Assembly: GCA_034440575.1 (NCBI GenBank)
Contig: JAOTOL010001613.1
Span: forward strand, 2,057,501 to 2,121,500
DNA from: Imbricaverruca yamaguchii
Lineage: Eukaryota; Arthropoda; Thecostraca; Neoverrucidae
Direction: 5' to 3'
DNA: 64,000 nt
Every line of letters begins with the position of its first letter. The stretch's first letter is position 1. The notes below the pieces were generated by a model. The model worked only from the letters and a program-made list of their open reading frames with translations. It searched no databases and was not told the origin of the DNA. Of the stretch, positions 25,576-36,715 are shown one piece after another. The position numbers were made by a program, and so were the translations under genes.

Positions 25576-28500
25576 GTAACCTCTGGCGTTGGTCAGAAAA
25601 TAGTCAAGGCATAAGAAACACGCACCAATATATAAGGGACTATAAACTGATCGTCTTGTCTGTCATATGATATTGTGCCACCGGTTAAATATTAAGAAAA
25701 GATAGACCAAGACATGTAGTATATTAGCTAAAATACAGACTTTAAACCTTAGTATATGACAGGATATATTGGTGACGACCCAGTCAAGGAGAACGCAAAC
25801 AAACTGATTTAAGAGGCAATGCAGGAATTTGACATGGAACTTAGGAGAGGGGTGCAGGACATGAAGGAGGACAGCAGGAAGATCAAAGATAAAATGACAG
25901 CCATAGTAAGACAAATTACTAAAATAAGTCGTAACTGACACAGACTATCATGTCGATGAAATTGAGCAGCACGCACGGAAGTACTCTTAGTTTAGGTTTA
26001 GGTGGGTTCGCATTTGTCCATCGGTCCATCAAAAGTGATGAACCAGCAAAAAATATACTTGAGAAATAAAAATGTAGCATGCCATAGTCGGAGGAAAAAT
26101 AAGAGGGTGTTGGTGAAACTCCCAGACCTAAATTACAGGTGTGCTGTGTATGGCTCAACATTTAATCATAAATGTGGAATCAAAACAAAAATCATAGCAC
26201 ATATAATGCAGATTTGCTGATGATTGGACCGTCAAAAGATGTAGAGCCGATATATATTTTCAGATAAATGCTTCATACGGCAGCATGTTCTGGAAGACCG
26301 AGCATACCAAGATGAAGACATGGTAGCTTTTGTGGGTGACAGTTTAAACAGTCCAGAGTCACATGCATTGAATACCAAGCCACCCTCAACCCTGCCCTTG
26401 CTCATGCTGCCATAATGTTATTGGCATGATGTGGAAGTATTGAGAATGAGTGTGAGTGTGAATGAAAGGTGAAGACACATGGTGGCTTGTTTCAAAGACG
26501 ATTTTTAGTCTGAGACACCAGGGGTAGCGTGACAAAACTCATCAACACTGTACAGCCATGGAGGAACAACACCAATGAGCTGTAAGTGATAACAATGCTT
26601 CACAACTAATAGCAGATGGCTTAAGATGTAGCCATATTAGATACACAATGGTACCAATCTACCAAAGCTGGCAATTACTAATATCTACCATTACTAATAT
26701 ATAGCCATCTGCCTTGCAGAAGTCTTCTACCATGCATCTGCATTGCGTATTGCTATGTTCATATTTGCTTTTCAGGTATTACCGCTACGCCTGTTCAATG
26801 GACCACACATAAATATCTTTATAATAAAAGAAACCAGTATGACATTACAAAATGTATAGCTACGATATTGATTTTCATCTCTGGTAGGGATACCTACATT
26901 TAACCAAGTATGCCACGGCACCCACTTCATTTTCAGGATGCTTCCTCGACAAGATCTCATTGAAGCCTACGATATGGTCTACAGTTTGGATTATGGCCGA
27001 GGACATAGTCATAATCTTTTTTCTGGGGAAGGGGGTTCGGCCTTGTCGGTGGTACAGCATTAGTTTGCTAGGGGCCAAAATCCATAAGAGCTATTTTAAT
27101 AATGATGGGCACTGCCTCTCCCAGGGAGAATAGGAGGCTGCCAGGGGTTTGAGCCCATGCTTTTCCTCACCATTAAATTTAAATAAATTTATATATGAAG
27201 CCCCCGCATCCGATGCAGGAAATAAGCAGACAAACAATAACGCCCACAACTTCGGAATTTAACCTTTGTCGTCTGGTACCGAATGATGAAGTTCTGGTCT
27301 GCCTGTCATGGTCTTCTAACTCAAAGATTTCTTTGCTCGCCGCCGCCCCATGCCAGTGCCCTGAAATATTCAGATGTAGTTGGGACATGATACCCTATAT
27401 GACATAATTGTATATTCTTTTGTCACTACTGCATCTATCATGTTGGACTCCTGAATATCAAGCAATGAAATAGGGCTGGCTGAGAAAACCCGACCTGAGT
27501 CCTTACTCTAAAAATACCTTGCATATTTCACTTTCTGCCTGACTTAACATAAAATATTTTAGCCTCGCACTACATCTTCGGGATTATTGTCCACACTCAC
27601 ACCAAACTGATTCCAGGACACTACCCCAGGCCACCACTCAGTCTGCAAAGTGTGGCAGAGAGGTTTGAAGCAAAATGCAAGGTGGCCATTGGATTATTTG
27701 CAGCTGTTTCCATTCGCTGCTTTTTTTGCAGTTTTCCTTTTCAATATGCTGCACCTGGCGGAAACTCACCCTACTACACTACAGCACAGCACACCACCCC
27801 CCCCCCCCCCCCAAAAAACCCCTTTAGTTTCCACCAATGAAAAAAAAAATTTATTAAAACGGGAATTTAACCCCCCCCCAAAACAAAAACTTGTGTTTTT
27901 TAAGCATTGGTGCAGATTCTGGAGAGCAAGTCATAATAATCAGCAAAATTATAATAAAGTCTTGAAACCGTGAAGACGCTTTGTGAAAACCGGAGCACCA
28001 AACAGCAATAACATCGTCGCAAAGGAAAATTCCCAGTTGGAGCATCTTGTTTTCCTTTTTGAGGCAGGGCTTTGGCTGCTGACATATTTCATTCACACCT
28101 GCTGCACATTCTCCCCTCTTTCTGGCTGGTCCATGCAAAAACAGAATGCATTTCTTCAGGTTCATTCACTTAGTTCATTTTATTCACGCTTAGTTTACCT
28201 ATGATTCTAGCAAAATTTGCCCAAGGGTCTTGTTAGGTGCACTGTTCCAAATAGACCAAATCCCCTCCATGTTCTCCATAGCATTGAAATGGTTCCCATC
28301 CAAATCATCCTGTTTACTGGGACTAGTTCAGTTTGAGTTTGCAGTCTGCCACGACTGAGTTTGCCTCGGAATCTCTGGAAAAAAACATGTGCCTATGTCC
28401 GCTCACTTTAATACACTTTTATACATTTCTAGATCTTATCAGTGGATATTTCAAAGATGCGTGTAACCACATCATATTTGACTTCATCCAACATCCCTAC

Positions 28501-29834
28501 ATCTTCTACCGATAAGAATAGACCAAAGCAAACATGAAACACGAAAGATCGAAGAAAAAACGCCCAGTCTTCTTTATTTCATCACCCAAGGAAAAACTGC
28601 AAGACAGCTGATTATCAAACCAATCAAAGCCCCTTCATGGGCACGTATAGTGTGTAAAGATTGTGGATAATTTATATTTATAAATAGAAGAACATAAGAA
28701 ATCAGACATACGCTACGCTCTTGCGTCCATAATTTGTTCGTCAGAACATTTGTTAGCAATCATGATACCAAATATAGAACCAAACTTGGATAAATTTTGA
28801 CATTTTTTTAAAGGAAATTGTTTTGAAGTATTTTAATGGTCAAGATATGTTCAACGTTTGGAAAATGAGAATTCTTTATCGGAACTGCGCATCTGGCTAC
28901 TCAGCGTTAGCAAAACGTGTGTGGTGGGGGGGGGACAGTACTCCTCCAGCTTTGAAGATGGGGAGGCGTCTCCCCTGTTCCTACACCCATGCTCACGCCG
29001 ACGAATGAACAAGTGGATAGTGCCGAAGTGGATAATTATGTAAATCAGAGTTCCTTCATTTATCGTTGGGCTTGCATGTGTTATTTTTACAACAATTAAA
29101 GAGAAATCTGGCAAAATCTGTGATAAAATGATTTAAATCTAAGTTATGTCAAACTAAGTGAGCAATTCTGCATTTGTTTACGACAACATCACACGTGAAA
29201 CTACCCGTGTTCCTCAAAAAGCTTCGGTATCCTTAAATTTGAGCAGACACGAACTTCTCATATGGGGAATTAACTTGGTGAGTAAGGTTGATATTGCAAC
29301 AGCTGAGCCCGGTTCGTTACTCGATTCCTTTGATGGTTGTCAGGTTATTAAAAAACGTAGTTAAGAGAAACACGCAGGTACTTCATGTTTATGAATACGC
29401 CGCACTTCATCACACGAAACTTCACAATCACGCCGGGTAGGCGAAGCTTAAGACGAGAGTCGTGCCTCCTTGACACGTGCTTCCAGTGCGATAATTGTCT
29501 GTTCTTTATGAGTTTTGTGCGTGGCTAGTAAAGAAACCGGAACAGGTGTGTTTCTACCGCCTCAAAACGGCTCGCACCAACTTTAGAGATCACGAAAGGA
29601 TGTGAGACCAGTCACGATTCTAAGCTGCTGATGCGCAACGCCACCCGATCGTGTTCCATCATCACACAGCAAATGGTGGCCGTGTTCTCTATGACTGGAT
29701 GCACCGAGCTCGGCCGTTGTGCCGTGTGCAGATCACCGAGGCTGGCTCGGCAGAGCGGCCGCCGGGGCTGCAGACGTGGCCTCCGTCCGATGCTGCCGCG
29801 GTGGCTCCAGGGTTGTGAGGAATGGTGTGCCGGC
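25576..29834. other. AT-rich spacer with one dispersed repeat
   Basis: I find no gene. The segment 26405-26605 is a diverged copy of 33370-33575. At 27788-27900 there are long C and A homopolymer runs. Short open frames on both strands have no motifs. Confidence 0.4.
26405..26605 (+). repeat. Dispersed repeat, copy 1
   Basis: Collinear with 33370-33575. Shared phrases include GTGGAAGTAT, TGAGT(G/A)TGAATGAA, TGGCTTG, CTGAGA.ACCAGG, ATGGAGGA, CACCA(G/A)TGAGCTG and CAACTAATA. Family unknown. Confidence 0.65.
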
Positions 29835-30090
29835 TCGTCGGTCCGTGTCGGCTCGTCGGTCCATCGGTCCCCGTCGGTCCACGTCGGCTCATCATCGGCC
29901 CACGTCGGCTCGTCGGTCCATCGGTCCCCGTCGGTCCGTGTCGGCCCGTCGGTCCATCGGTCCCCGTCGGTCCTTGTCGGCCCGTCGGTCCACGTCGGCT
30001 CGTTGGTCCACGTCGGCCCGTCGGTCCATCGGTCCCCGTCGGTCCGTGTCGGCCCGTCGGTCCGTGTCGGCTCGTTGGTCCGTGTCGGCG
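29835..30090. repeat. GTCGGTCC composite minisatellite
   Basis: Blocks of GTCGGTCC(A/G)TGTCGGC and CGTCGGTCCATCGGTCCCC alternate. All three plus frames remain open, giving Arg/Ser, Gly/Pro and Val/Gly-rich artefacts. Confidence 0.92.
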
Positions 30091-30895
30091 ACGCAAATCG
30101 TCGCTGCCGACTACTCGATTAGCAGACGCATTTGGTGCCAGATTGGTTGATCAGTGGTCGTCGACAAGCGCGCCAGTTCAGCGTTTGCGACAGCTAAGCC
30201 CTGGAAGCTGGCTAATCCGCTCTCGACTGGTTGCTGCGAGCCAGGGTGAAGCAACAGCGGGTCTATTCCCGGGCACGCACCAAATTTCGATATAACCGCT
30301 TTGCGAACGCTTCAGTCCCGGCGATGTCTGGCCACCGAAAACGGTCTCGCAGACGCTTAGATTCGAACTCGCGACTTGAACATTCCTCCCGTCCGAGGAC
30401 GGGTCATTTGACGGGCCATTTGACGGGCCATTTGACGGGCCATTTGACGGATTATTTGGCGGGTAATTTGACGGTTCATTTGACCCCTCGGTCACGCACA
30501 CCAGAAGCTAAATGCTATTATATGTGAGTGGCATGTTGATATCCTATCATCTTGACATCCTTAGTTGAGTTACTTCTCGTCATTTGAGGTCAACAGATGG
30601 AAGTACAGTTTTTTTTGTCATGAACAGCGTGCAACTATCATATCCTATGAAAATCATTTCAACAAATTCAACGAAAATTTGCATAGAGACACCTCACAAA
30701 ACGTCGTCACATTCTCCATTGCACTTATACAATATCGGCTAATTAATTTGAGGCCGAACACTATCAGAAGTTATGCATTTAACATGCCGTGCCGAATTTT
30801 GGCCTCGTCGATGCTACTTCAGTGAGGGTGATAGATAGGTATAGTATTGTGAAGGACTGTCAGTCATATGTTATGAAGGCATATACATGTATACA
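30091..30895. other. Spacer with a 12-bp repeat
   Basis: CATTTGACGGGC is repeated about six times at 30405-30482. Otherwise nothing is recognised. Confidence 0.6.
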
Positions 30896-30900
30896 TATAA

Positions 30901-30994
<94 letters not shown>

Positions 30995-31006
30995 GTATAC
31001 GTATGT

Positions 31007-31037
<31 letters not shown>

Positions 31038-31059
31038 CATGTATACATATGTATACATA

Positions 31060-31092
<33 letters not shown>

Positions 31093-31119
31093 ATATATAG
31101 ATGCATTCATATGTCTTAG

Positions 31120-31166
<47 letters not shown>

Positions 31167-31262
31167 TTATATATACGTATGTATACATACATATATATAT
31201 ATATACATGTATACATATGTATACATATCTATATATAGATGCATTCATATGTCTTAGAAATG
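30896..31262. repeat. TA/TATG-rich microsatellite with internal duplication
   Basis: Long TA runs mixed with TACATA and TATGTA. The phrase ATGCATTCATATGTCTTAGA occurs at 31101 and again at 31240, so a block of about 140 bp has been duplicated. Confidence 0.93.
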
Positions 31263-33009
31263 TCTTTCATATTACTTTATATGCCTTATTGGCTCCAAAA
31301 TACACTATAGTGTGTTTTGGAGTCACAGTCAGAGTTGATATGTACATGTACGTCGAGGGGAGTATTGCTCAATGGCATGTGCGTGCGTGCGTGCGTTAAG
31401 GTGCCGAATCCGATCGAGCAGCAGGGACTCGCATGGCGAGGCTGACATCTGAAAAGTCCTGGGAATTTGGGTGCTTAATGGACTGAGTTCGTCCAGCGCT
31501 TCAGCCGTGTCTGTCAGTACGAACGCACAGCTGTGTCGGGCGGTTTTGAATGGATCTGAGCACGTCGTGGTAGCGGCCCACGTGGCGTGTCGTCCGGTAC
31601 TTCGTGTACGTGATGCGCCTCTGCTTACCGCACATATCGCAGCTGCAGCTCACATGGTTACGCTGAGCTGTCCCACATCAACCGGTCCCGGCGTTCAACG
31701 CGAAACACGTTTTTTCCGCACCCTGCTTTCTTTTCGTCTTGGTCACCTTCGCCATTCGCAGTATCTGATCCATTCTTCCGCAGCGCGAGATTGTGCACAC
31801 ACCCTGAAACGGACATGCGTAGTGCGTGATGCGATTGCCGTCGCGCTCCTCGCGAACAAACCAGACGCCGAATCAATGGATCGATTGCGGCCGCTGCACA
31901 TTTCATGCGGCGGCCGCCAGACTAGCCGGTGCGCCGCCTCACTGAAGGCTTCTTCACCCGTTGCTGTTGAGTAGGGCCGTGTTTGTTGGGGACGCGACCT
32001 GAGGTAGTTTCTTACCACCAAATGCGGCAGGATGATAGCTCTCCCAAACTATCACTTTATTCGCGAGTGAATCAGGCCCTTTGACTTCGGACAGTGGCAA
32101 TCACTATCGCGCACTATTTGTCACCGGACGCAATTTATTGACGATCTCTTTGCCAGCGAGTAATCCATTGGCGATTGCCCTTCACCTGTGGGGATACACC
32201 CATAATTTATCCATTGGCAACGGATCCGAATTATCGGTGATCTCTTTGCCAGTCAGCAAGCCAATTACGATTGCCCTTCGCTGGCGCATACATCCCTAAG
32301 GTGTAATATCTGCCAGATACTTACCATTCCGCAGCGTCCGTTCACCTACGATGAGATGGAGGAACCAATGTCACCTACCAACGATTAAACACTTTTAATT
32401 TCCTCTTGGGCATAGAGCTGTACCCTGACACACCCTTTGTCACCCAACTAATCCCCGAGTAAACCTCAATGTCTGCCGAGAGTGCGGATTTGATGTGCCA
32501 TTCCCCAGCACAATTAGTGGAGTAATACCCCGCATGCCGAAAGTTCTACACAGAAATACGAATGTGTAGCGTGCACCCTGTATTTTTAGAAAATGCAAAA
32601 TGCATACGGAGATTTGAGGTAGTGTTGCTGTTGATCGTAGACATATTATTTGGTCACGTCGTACACGGTTCGACTGAGTGTGTTGTTTGAGCACACATGA
32701 GTTGCATGGCGGGTTCAAACGCAAGTAGAGATGCTATTCTGCTGCTAACGCTGACTTTTACCATCATATCTTGACAAGGGGGCAAGTAATACAGACAACT
32801 GAAAACGTATCCTGCGAATCTGCAACGGGTAATTATCAGTCCGAAAGATCCCACACCAGTTGTGAAGCACCAACATTACACCTGTTGACGCGGAAGGTGG
32901 ATCGGCATAAGTACGAAAAGCGTACAAGCAATAGTGGGGTGCACAGGTGGGATGAGCGGGGAATGTAAACCAAGCACCGATCAATAAATATACAAATAAC
33001 ATATTTGCA
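31263..33009. other. Spacer with a two-copy tandem duplication
   Basis: At 32130-32297 a segment of about 90 bp is duplicated; both copies contain GATCTCTTTGCCAG and CGATTGCCCTTC. Frames at 31471-31974 (plus) and 31743-32021 (minus) overlap and show no domain. Confidence 0.45.
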
Positions 33010-33232
33010 TGCCGCACTCATTGCGGATTACCTAGTGTCTGAACTATTGCAAAATATTTAGCTGACATATGTTGCACATTTACTAGTGCATGAACTATTC
33101 CGAACTATTAGGCGAACATGTATTGCGGATCTACTGGCGTCTGAAACATTCAAAATATTCAGCTTACATATATTACGGATATATTGGTTTATATACCATT
33201 CTAGCATACTCAGCCGACATATATTTACACGT
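33010..33232. repeat. Degenerate ~52-bp repeat, 4 copies
   Basis: Units share TATTGCGGAT-TACT-GTGTCTGAA and end near AGC(T/C)GACATAT. They are strongly diverged. Confidence 0.6.
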
Positions 33233-33369
33233 AAGTGCTTGGTATGACTGGATGTTTCTGATTACCTGAACATTTAAAAATGATAGTTGAGCATGGTATC
33301 TTTTGTGGATGTTAACTTAGCCTGATACGCATTGAATACTACTGAGGCATGTCTGACCGTGATCGCGCT

Positions 33370-33575
33370 CACGCTATTGTGCTGTTGGTACGGCGTGGAA
33401 GTATGGCGAGTTAATGTGAGTATGAATGAAGCATGAAGCCACACATTGGCTTGCTACCGAGACGCTTCTGAATCTGAGAGACCAGGAGCGCGATGTGTAA
33501 AACCACTGAGCACTTGCGAAATTATGGAGGATCTCACACCAGTGAGCTGCTAGTGATAGTTAAGTTACGCAACTA
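33370..33575 (+). repeat. Dispersed repeat, copy 2
   Basis: The diverged partner of 26405-26605, in the same orientation and collinear over about 200 bp. Confidence 0.65.
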
Positions 33576-33660
33576 ATACACGTAAGAAAACGTGGTAAAA
33601 TATAATTATGTCCATATTAAAAATCATACTGAACCGAAGAATGGGTCGGGTGGTGGGGCC

Positions 33661-33708
33661 AGGGTTCACGCAACAAGCTCTGCTTAGCAATAGAACCCTG
33701 GTTCCTAA
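33661..33708. other. Inverted repeat / hairpin
   Basis: CCAGGGTTC on the left pairs with GAACCCTGG on the right, with a loop of about 25 bases, and weaker pairing extends outward. It lies just outside the Penelope-like 3' motif at 33736-33800 and may be part of that element's terminal repeat. Confidence 0.5.
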
Positions 33709-33735
33709 AGCCACCCCAGCAACAACTCGGAATGT

Positions 33736-33800
33736 TTATTTAAAAAAATAAACAAACTGGATATGTTTCGACCACGGGCCTTCTTCAACATCTTCAATTC
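33736..33800 (-). other. Degenerate hammerhead-like motif at the Penelope-like element's end
   Basis: Read on the minus strand the sequence is TTGAAGA-AGGCCCGTGGTC-GAAAC. This has the layout of a hammerhead core (CUGANGA, stem II, GAAA) but with the first C changed and no convincing stem I. It lies downstream, in the minus-strand sense, of the GIY-YIG remnant. Terminal repeats of Penelope-like elements are known to carry hammerhead motifs. Confidence 0.4.
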
Positions 33801-34091
33801 CAACTAGGCAGTGATCCGCATTTATCCTGATATTACATAAATATACGCATACTTGCAAAATACATACACTCACGCGGGACATCAGCCTACATCAAGAGGC
33901 ACAGAATTTCTTCACTTTCACATCATTTCACGATTCAGCATACCACGAACATCACTCACTACCTCGGAGGGCCAGTCGGCTAATACGTCACACAGAACGG
34001 CTGGCTGGTGATTCTGTCGGTAAGTGTGTGGTCTGTAGTGGGAGTGGGGTGGCGTATGTGAACAATCGATCGTGCAAGTGTGCTTGTCACA

Positions 34092-34094
34092 GAG

Positions 34095-34171
<77 letters not shown>

Positions 34172-34180
34172 GAGAGATCG
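34092..34180. repeat. GA/CT microsatellite
   Basis: A nearly pure GA dinucleotide run with a few interruptions. Confidence 0.97.
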
Positions 34181-34335
34181 GGAGCAAGAGCGGGACCGAC
34201 CAGGTGGGGGCGAGAACGAGAGCGAGAGAGAGAGGGATGGGAACGGGTGTATATTAGACACAGGTGTATTTGCGTATGTATGTAGGTGTGTGTGTGTGTA
34301 CGTGTTTGTTTTTTTACATGTATATATATTTACAT

Positions 34336-34424
<89 letters not shown>
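34336..34424. repeat. TA microsatellite
   Basis: A nearly pure TA run, inside the area of the decayed Penelope-like element. Confidence 0.97.
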
Positions 34425-34433
<9 letters not shown>

Positions 34434-34589
34434 AGGGGGGAGGTGGATGTGGCTATATGCTGCATATCTTTTTGCCTTATTCGGTGTATGGAACCGGTTT
34501 CATCATGGGCCAAGCATCTGCCATTGTGCTTGATGGTAGCTTGTTGTTCCTAATTAATAAATATAAATGCGATTTTCAATTCGGGGATT

Positions 34590-35148
34590 TTGAGCTTTGC
34601 AACATTCTTGCAGGCTTGCAGACTCATCAAGACACTTGCGTGGGTGTCTTGAACTGCTTGCCAAACGGGATGCTATTGGTTTTGTTTTTGACGGCTCTTG
34701 GGTGCTCATTCAGTATATTTTTCTGCCATGCTCTTCGTTTCTCCTATGTACGTGATGGTCAGGTGCCGGCAACGCTGGCAAGTGATGGGGTGGACGGTAT
34801 TACTCAACTGGCACCCGCCTTCAAGTACCGCCAGGGAGCAGCTACACTTTCTTTACCGAGCAGCACATCGGTGAGGGCTGAGAGCGCACCTGGTCAGAAT
34901 ATCTGATAGTGTTTTGCCTCTCTGCTACGCTACGCGAATTGGTAGCTTTGAAGTATTGATAGCGGCTGATATTTTTTGGTCAGCTTATCATCTATGTAAG
35001 GGAGGCTGATGAAAGCTGCGTTGTCGTTGGGGCTCGCACGTCGCGTGTATGTATATTTTATGGGGTGTGCTACCTTTGCGTTTTTGATCATGTTGGGCGG
35101 ATGACTGGTTGGAGGAAAGTTCTGATTTGTAAATAATACGCTTAACAT
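34590..35148 (-). pseudogene. Penelope-like element: post-RT linker and GIY-YIG endonuclease remnant
   Basis: On the minus strand the frame 35148-34930 encodes AAFISLPYIDDKLTKK, which matches the F..LPY......K phrase that follows RT in Penelope-like retroelements. Further along, around 34790-34700, the translation reads TCQRCRHLTITYIGETKSMAEK. This is the C..C....YIGET core of the GIY-YIG nuclease those elements use to nick their target. One frame change later, EHPRAVKNK and SIPFGKQF correspond to the EH and following blocks. Stops and frameshifts separate the pieces, so the copy is dead, and the RT itself is missing. The overlapping 161-codon plus-strand frame is a shadow. TA and GA microsatellites and the 33736-33800 motif lie downstream. 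Confidence 0.72.
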
Positions 35149-35180
35149 TAAGTCGCTATATGATACAAAATCATGCTTAC

Positions 35181-35390
35181 CCTGTTTTCGTATCTATAAT
35201 AATGTTCAGCAAAGCACTGTACGTGATAGCACAAACCGAATTATCGTCCTGTGGCACGGGCTTTATAATATTATCATGGAAGGTACACCACGGTACACTC
35301 TTAAAACCGAATATATTTCCAACACAGGCATTTATCCGGCAAGCGTCCCTGCATGTGTCGCTACCTTTTGTACTGATGAATTGATACTTG
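35181..35390 (-). CDS. Possible internal exon encoding a PAN/apple-type domain
   Basis: The minus-strand segment encodes a cysteine-rich stretch, DTCRDACRINACVGNIFGF, followed by PWCTFHD and a final NSVCAI. The spacing C-x3-C-x4-C-x12-C resembles PAN/apple domains, which bind proteins or sugars on secreted proteins. The segment ends at a good donor (ACAGG then GTAAGC, exon end at 35181) and may begin after an AG at 35391-35392. That would give an exon of about 210 bp with phase 2 at both ends. The longer open frame upstream to 36127 crosses repeated DNA and is unlikely to be coding. No partner exon was found. It could be a gene fragment or chance. Confidence 0.38.
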
Positions 35391-35999
35391 CTTAGCACGC
35401 GCCCTGGAGGGCCTCTGAAAATTACGCGCGCTGGAGGGGGGCGAATTCTGCCCCATAAGATCTCGGCTCCTGTTAAGGCTAGAGTAACGAAATTCGCAGG
35501 GTGGATGGCAACGATAGTTATCTCTATTGTGTTCAAATTTCGTGATCTTAGGTCAATATCTTCAAGGTCAAACGAGGTCAAAATAACAAAACATTTTGGT
35601 TTTGCGTGTCTTGGCGTGTCATTGTTATGGATCGCTGTGATTGTGTTTAAATACTCCAAAATTGGGATTAATGATGTTTTGGACATTACTAATGATGTAA
35701 TACATATGCCAGATTCGACATTTGACCTCAGGTCACCAATATGGGAGCACTTTATCAGGTCATTACCTGCTCCAGTCACCTGAACCGGGCTGCCCACCTG
35801 ACTGCTCCGTTGGGCGGCTCGGCACAATCGGCTTTGCAAAGAACGGAGTGAAATACATGAATAAAGTATAGAAACGCTTAGGCACACAGTGACAAACAGT
35901 AGATTTCCGGATGTGTAGGGAGTAACGTGAAAAGTGACATCAATTGCATGACAGTCATTTCCATTTCCGACAACATTCCAGTTGACCAAGTTTGTTTCC
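35391..35999. other. Spacer, TGACCT/AGGTCA-bearing
   Basis: Contains several AGGTCA motifs and the phrase TTTCGTGATC(T/C)TAGGTC, which recurs at about 39445. No gene is seen apart from the candidate exon to its left. Confidence 0.45.
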
Positions 36000-36715
36000 A
36001 TTAACCTGTCATGATGACCTCGGCGACCTAACATGACTTTTAAATTATATAGCATAACAACATGCATCAAACAAGTCGCTAGTGTTGTCAAGAACACTCC
36101 CCTTTTGCCAATATACGGGAAGCGCATCAGCGCCGATTTTTGTGGTCTTGCGCTGCCATTTTTAAAACCATTTAACGACCCATAACTTAAAAACCTGTCG
36201 GTCGATTTTCATTTTTCTTACATTAAACAATGCGCCTGTCATTTCTAAGCAGGTGCGGAAAAAAATGGCGTATATCGTCCTGTACAATATGGAGTTGTGT
36301 ACGAAAATCGGAGGGGTGGGCGGATTTCGCCCTCCATCCCTCCAGAGCGTGTGCTAACCTGTCATGAACTTAAGCTGACTTGACCTCGGTGACCTGACAT
36401 GACTTTGAAGCAATGTAGGATAACAATATATATCAAACAAGTCGCTAGTGTTGCCAGGAACACTTCCTTTTTGCCAATATACGGGAAGAGCATCAGCGGC
36501 GATGTTTGTGATCTGGCGCTGATAATTTTTTTTTACTTTACCCACCCCTAACTCGAAAAATGTTCGGTCGATTTTCGTTTTTCTTGCTTTAACCAACGTA
36601 CCGTTCATATAAAAGCAGGTACACAAACAATAGCGTATATCGGCCGGTAAAATCGGGAGTTATCTACGAAAAACCGGAGGTGTGGGCGGATTTCGTCCCC
36701 CCCCTCCACGGCGAA
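36000..36715. repeat. Tandem dimer of a ~355-bp unit
   Basis: Two collinear copies, about 36000-36355 and 36356-36715. Both start with TAACCTGTCATGA and GACCTCGG-GACCT-ACATGACTTT, share CAAACAAGTCGCTAGTGTTG and GCCAATATACGGGAAG, and end in GTGGGCGGATTTCG plus a C-rich stretch. Confidence 0.88.

Noticed and set aside
30896..31399. Frames rich in YIYIYI
   Set aside because: Translated TA/TATG microsatellite.
34421..34906. 161-codon plus-strand frame with hydrophobic stretches
   Set aside because: The minus strand of the same segment encodes the Penelope-like GIY-YIG motifs, so the plus frame is a shadow.
35177..36127. 316-codon minus-strand frame taken as one gene
   Set aside because: Its upstream two thirds run through the duplicated 355-bp repeat region and TGACCT-rich sequence. 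Only the last ~70 codons look exon-like, so I kept just that part.
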